Source: Nitrospirota bacterium
Lineage (GTDB): Bacteria; Nitrospirota; Nitrospiria; Nitrospirales; UBA8639
Direction: 5' to 3'
Assembly (NCBI GenBank): GCA_029881175.1
Contig: JAOUNC010000097.1
Coordinates: forward strand, 1 to 8,648
Length of the DNA: 8,648 nt
This document shows, one piece after another, positions 5,895 to 8,648 of this stretch. The position numbers and the translations under genes were made by a program. Every line of letters starts with the position of its first letter. Within the stretch, counting starts at the first letter, position 1. The notes under the pieces are model-generated. The model was not told where the DNA came from. It made no database searches and saw only the letters and a list, made by a program, of their open reading frames with translations.

Positions 5895-6215
5895 CTACAC
5901 CTTGGCTGTATTGCCAACGGGCTCTGAATGCGCCGCATGTGCCTCTTCAGGTTGGGACGGCAAAGGGGGTGAGCTAGATTCCGTCTGCATGGTCTGAGGG
6001 ATTTGTGGGGGAACGCCCGTTCCTGGTGATGTTCCCTCTTGAGACTGAGCGGCCGGGTCAACATCATAGGCTTCAGCCTCTTGAACGGATTTCTTAAATC
6101 CTTTAATGGCCTTTCCAACACCTTCCCCTAATTGAGGCAACTTCCCTGCCCCAAAAATAATGAGCACAATCACCAAGATAAGAATCAATTCTGTAAAACC
6201 TAAGCTTCCAAACAT
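5895..6215 (-). CDS. tatA: Sec-independent (twin-arginine) translocase subunit, TatA/E family
   Basis: A 106-residue protein starting [32 protein letters not shown]: a short N-terminus, one membrane helix (about residues 7-23), the FGAGKLP hinge (21-27) and an amphipathic helix ([20 protein letters not shown], about 29-48). This is the complete TatA/E/B-type core; the FG hinge and GKAIKGFK sequence favour TatA/E over TatB. It oligomerises in the inner membrane to let folded twin-arginine substrates, often cofactor-loaded redox enzymes, cross. The tail (about 50-106) is rich in Pro, Ser, Gln and Glu and looks disordered, as in many TatA proteins. A strong AAGGAG site (6223-6228) lies seven bases before the ATG. 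It follows the TPR gene by 22 bases, so the two are surely cotranscribed. No tatB or tatC is in the window. Confidence 0.93.
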   Translation of the reverse strand: MFGSLGFTELILILVIVLIIFGAGKLPQLGEGVGKAIKGFKKSVQEAEAYDVDPAAQSQEGTSPGTGVPPQIPQTMQTESSSPPLPSQPEEAHAAHSEPVGNTAKV

Positions 6216-6237
6216 AGTCCATCTCCTTGCTAGGATA

Positions 6238-7053
6238 TTACTTTTTTGCGGTTTCGCGAGAACGTTTACTAAATCGGTCTTTTAAACGTTTGCGTGTCTC
6301 TTCCGCTTGGTCAAACATCTTACATTTTTCATACGTATTGATCAGATTGTAATAGGCTAACGGTTCATCAGGATTGCTGTCGACTGCATCTTCCATCACT
6401 TTAACCGCCATATCTGGCTTCTTAAGATTTAGCGCAATCTCCATGAGTTTGAAACTCGACTCTAAATGGTTAGGATCAAACTCCAAGACTTTCATATACG
6501 CCTGCATGGCCATATCCAAGGTGTTGAAATCTGAAATCTGAGGATCATCTAATTTTTCATACACCCCGGCCAAGTTATACCAGGCAATCGGATCTTCAGA
6601 CGAAATCTCAATAAGACGCTCAAAATATTCCCTCGCTTGTAAATACTCGGCTCTATCGTTATGCAACCGCCCCACGTTAAACAACGCCAGGACATCATAG
6701 GCATTTAATTCTAACGCCCGCTTGAATTGCGCAATGGCGTCATCCAGCATACCTTTGGTTCCATAAATTGTTCCAAGGTTCGAGTAATACATTGCAAGGG
6801 ACCGATCCATTTCCACACGCAGGCCTTCGGCCATCTCAATTGATTTTTTGACTTCGGACAGGGCTTCATCCATACGCCCCTTATTGAAGTACAATTCACC
6901 TAAACGGCACCGGGCTTGAAAATCATCAGGTTCTTCCCCCAAAAGTTTTTCAAGTTCGGCAATTTCTTCATCAACGGTTAACGGCCGATCTTCAGTAAGC
7001 ACGTCACCGGTTTGCGCTTCCATTGTTTGACTTCCAGCAGATTGTTCTTCCAT
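6238..7053 (-). CDS. Cytoplasmic TPR-repeat protein
   Basis: A 271-residue protein made mostly of tetratricopeptide repeats, with about six helical pairs: near 44-77, 88-121 ([25 protein letters not shown] is canonical in register), 122-155, 156-195, 196-229 and 230-263. The first 40 residues are acidic and polar. There is no signal peptide or membrane segment, and the C-terminus is strongly basic ([18 protein letters not shown] region). TPR arrays are protein-binding scaffolds. Placed between a membrane protein and TatA, it could serve the assembly or chaperoning of an exported or membrane complex (inference). An AGGA site (7061-7064) lies seven bases before the ATG. The gene begins 14 bases after the membrane-protein stop and ends 22 bases before tatA. 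Confidence 0.88.
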   Translation of the reverse strand: MEEQSAGSQTMEAQTGDVLTEDRPLTVDEEIAELEKLLGEEPDDFQARCRLGELYFNKGRMDEALSEVKKSIEMAEGLRVEMDRSLAMYYSNLGTIYGTKGMLDDAIAQFKRALELNAYDVLALFNVGRLHNDRAEYLQAREYFERLIEISSEDPIAWYNLAGVYEKLDDPQISDFNTLDMAMQAYMKVLEFDPNHLESSFKLMEIALNLKKPDMAVKVMEDAVDSNPDEPLAYYNLINTYEKCKMFDQAEETRKRLKDRFSKRSRETAKK

Positions 7054-7067
7054 TGCGTTATCCTAAC

Positions 7068-8183
7068 CTACGGTGTTTGTTGCCCGTATACGGGTTGAAT
7101 CGGTTGATAGAGAAGTCCGTCATGAGCTTTCTTTCGAAGACGCCCCAAGCTTCCTCGCTTATCGATATTTAACAACATTAACCCAAGCACTACCATCAAG
7201 GTCAAATGTGACAATTGAAGAGCATACCCAGCCATGAACATCAGTCCAAGCCCATAACCCGCCAAGCGCCCAATAATGACCAGTTTAATGACGGTATAGG
7301 CCCAACAAGTGAACCCGGCCACATAGAAGGCAAAGGGGAGATAAAAGGTATATCCCATCCCCATTTGGAAAATCCATCCAATGCCTTCACCGGCCTTTCT
7401 CACCTCCAGGGCTGTTTCAGGACTCCAAAGGGAAAGGAAATAGTCCATAAACAACAGGAGGAGGAAGAGCCCCCCTCCACTTATTAAGAGCGTAAGCCCC
7501 CACCGTCGCTGTGATTTATTTTTCGTCACAAATGAGGTACTGCCATACGCCCAAAACACTAAAATGCTGGACAGCACCATTAGGGCCTCTCCTAAGCGAT
7601 TCACTTCATGAACCAAAGGAGGGGCATCCAGAATATTCAGCAATCCATAGGAAGTGGACATCGTTTGATAATAAAGCCACCCCGTTATTCCCAGGAAAAA
7701 GGTGCCCACCATAAGCCGTTGGCTCCACAAGCGATGGGTCCCCCAATATTCCATTAACAGAAAGACCAATATGCCAAACGCCAAAATATTGTAGACAATT
7801 GACCCCAGCATAGCCGGCGGGGAAAAAAGATATCCCATCGTACATGCGACTAAAAGGGCAACCAAAGGAATCACCACCTTGTCCCACTGGCCAACCCACA
7901 GCTTGGTCCGCAACTTTTGTACGATCAAAATGCCCAAAATCAGAAAAACGAGAATCGCAGTCATATTTAGGAGAACAAAGCCTAATGACGACAAAGTCCG
8001 AAAACCAATTCGTACCGCTTCATATTTTTCCGCCAGTTTCCCGAGATGCATCCCCAACCGAGAAACCAATCGATACAACACCAACTCAAAAAAGGCCGCA
8101 AAGAGCAGGCTCTTCAGCCCCCACTCAAACAACAGCCCAGAATTCTCTAATTTTTCTGAAATTTTTTCTGTAACAGTATTCAT
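7068..8183 (-). CDS. Integral membrane protein of unknown family, about ten membrane helices
   Basis: A 371-residue protein from the ATG at 8183; a TTG three codons upstream (8192) is less likely. I do not recognise the family. Hydrophobic segments are visible near residues 21-41, 64-89, 103-121, 125-146, 155-174, 196-214, 228-250, 269-295, 296-319 and 322-340. They are linked by short charged loops, such as RTKLW after the second helix and KNKSQRR before the seventh. The N-terminus is charged and helical, and the C-terminus ends in a basic stretch (RGSLGRLRKKAH) and a Pro/Gln-rich tail. Histidines at about 46, 150, 192 and 326 lie in or near helices, but no clear heme or metal motif can be named. 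It is followed after 14 bases by the TPR gene and preceded by a radical SAM gene 67 bases upstream, so it probably belongs to that operon. Confidence 0.8.
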   Translation of the reverse strand: MNTVTEKISEKLENSGLLFEWGLKSLLFAAFFELVLYRLVSRLGMHLGKLAEKYEAVRIGFRTLSSLGFVLLNMTAILVFLILGILIVQKLRTKLWVGQWDKVVIPLVALLVACTMGYLFSPPAMLGSIVYNILAFGILVFLLMEYWGTHRLWSQRLMVGTFFLGITGWLYYQTMSTSYGLLNILDAPPLVHEVNRLGEALMVLSSILVFWAYGSTSFVTKNKSQRRWGLTLLISGGGLFLLLLFMDYFLSLWSPETALEVRKAGEGIGWIFQMGMGYTFYLPFAFYVAGFTCWAYTVIKLVIIGRLAGYGLGLMFMAGYALQLSHLTLMVVLGLMLLNIDKRGSLGRLRKKAHDGLLYQPIQPVYGQQTP

Positions 8184-8250
8184 GTGGACCAACTTAAACG
8201 ATCAATCAAGCAATGCTCTTGAGCCTCATGACAGGTCAACGCGGCAAACC

Positions 8251-8648
8251 CTAGACTCCTGAGAGTTCAGCTGCTTGCTCCTTATTGTGACGAGCAATAT
8301 ACAACAATCCATCTGCCATTGAATAATTAAATGGCAGTTCACAGACGACCTCGCTAATCTTCTCATAGACATATTGGTAAACTTTTTCAGCCTGATCAGG
8401 AGTCATACCTGATTTCACCTCATAAAAGAACCCCAGGCTTAAATCTTCTGATGCGGGACGCATTATTCGCTGAATGCCATACCCTCCTGGATCATTCATA
8501 ATCGGCGCCTCTTTTTCCAAATCAAAGAGGCACGGCTGGCAGGAAAACCCATAGGAAGAATTCAGCTTGTGGTTATTCACAATAAAATTCATGGTTTCCA
8601 GAGCTTCTTCCTCTGTTTCAGTTGGGAACCCGACAATCACATAACAAT
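8251..8648 (-). CDS. B12-binding-type radical SAM protein (C-terminal fragment)
   Basis: This is the last 131 or so codons of a gene entering from the right edge. The visible start CYVIVGFPTETEEEALET is the strand and loop typical of the later part of a radical SAM TIM barrel in the cobalamin-domain class (usual form: a hydrophobic strand, then GxPxETxxD/E). A CQPCLFDLEKEAPI segment follows, then a C-terminal helical region ending with a DGLLYIARHN element. The CxxxCxxC cluster motif and the B12 domain would lie in the part outside the window. Such enzymes make methylations or rearrangements in cofactor, lipid and natural-product pathways; the substrate cannot be told. A GTG codon at 8640 is internal to the barrel sequence and is not a credible start. 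No strong terminator is seen in the 67-base gap to the membrane-protein gene. Confidence 0.8.
   Translation of the reverse strand, partial: CYVIVGFPTETEEEALETMNFIVNNHKLNSSYGFSCQPCLFDLEKEAPIMNDPGGYGIQRIMRPASEDLSLGFFYEVKSGMTPDQAEKVYQYVYEKISEVVCELPFNYSMADGLLYIARHNKEQAAELSGV

Noticed and set aside
1..8648. CRISPR arrays, insertion sequences, tRNA or rRNA genes
   Set aside because: No regularly spaced repeats, transposase-like proteins, terminal repeats or RNA gene signatures were seen on either strand.

Overview
The window reads as chromosomal DNA of a Gram-negative bacterium with a rich periplasmic electron-transfer chain. All nine recognisable genes lie on the minus strand, so transcription runs from right to left. 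The combination of a heme-binding gamma subunit of the NxrC / ethylbenzene dehydrogenase type, two pentaheme c-type cytochromes and a TatA pore protein suggests a Nitrospirota-like organism, plausibly a nitrite oxidiser related to Nitrospira. This assignment rests on gene content and protein flavour only, with no marker gene in view.

Right block (about 8648 down to 4564): the C-terminal end of a B12-type radical SAM protein, an unrecognised integral membrane protein with about ten membrane segments, a soluble TPR protein, a TatA/E-type translocase subunit and a cytoplasmic-looking NHL beta-propeller. Gaps are 67, 14, 22 and 79 bases, and the middle three genes are almost certainly one operon. 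No strong terminator separates them.

Middle gap (4236-4563, about 330 bases): no convincing gene. It should hold the end of the first unit and the promoter and leader of the second. It contains an extended -10-like motif, an imperfect palindrome, and a perfect 8-base inverted repeat just ahead of the start codon of the gamma-subunit gene.

Left block (4235 down to 249): an NxrC-like heme-b protein, a small exported PDZ protein, and two tandem paralogous exported pentaheme cytochromes. All four carry export signals, so this is a periplasmic (or outer-face) redox module. The gamma-subunit family normally partners a molybdopterin enzyme (A and B subunits), yet none is encoded beside it here. Electrons could pass from the b heme to the two multiheme cytochromes, which is inference. 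A bulged hairpin after the last cytochrome probably ends the unit. The first 45 codons of a TIGR03862-type flavoprotein gene then run off the left edge.

The most interesting parts are the enzyme-less gamma-subunit / PDZ / twin-pentaheme cluster with its structured leader, and the radical SAM - membrane protein - TPR - TatA neighbourhood with its unrecognised membrane protein.
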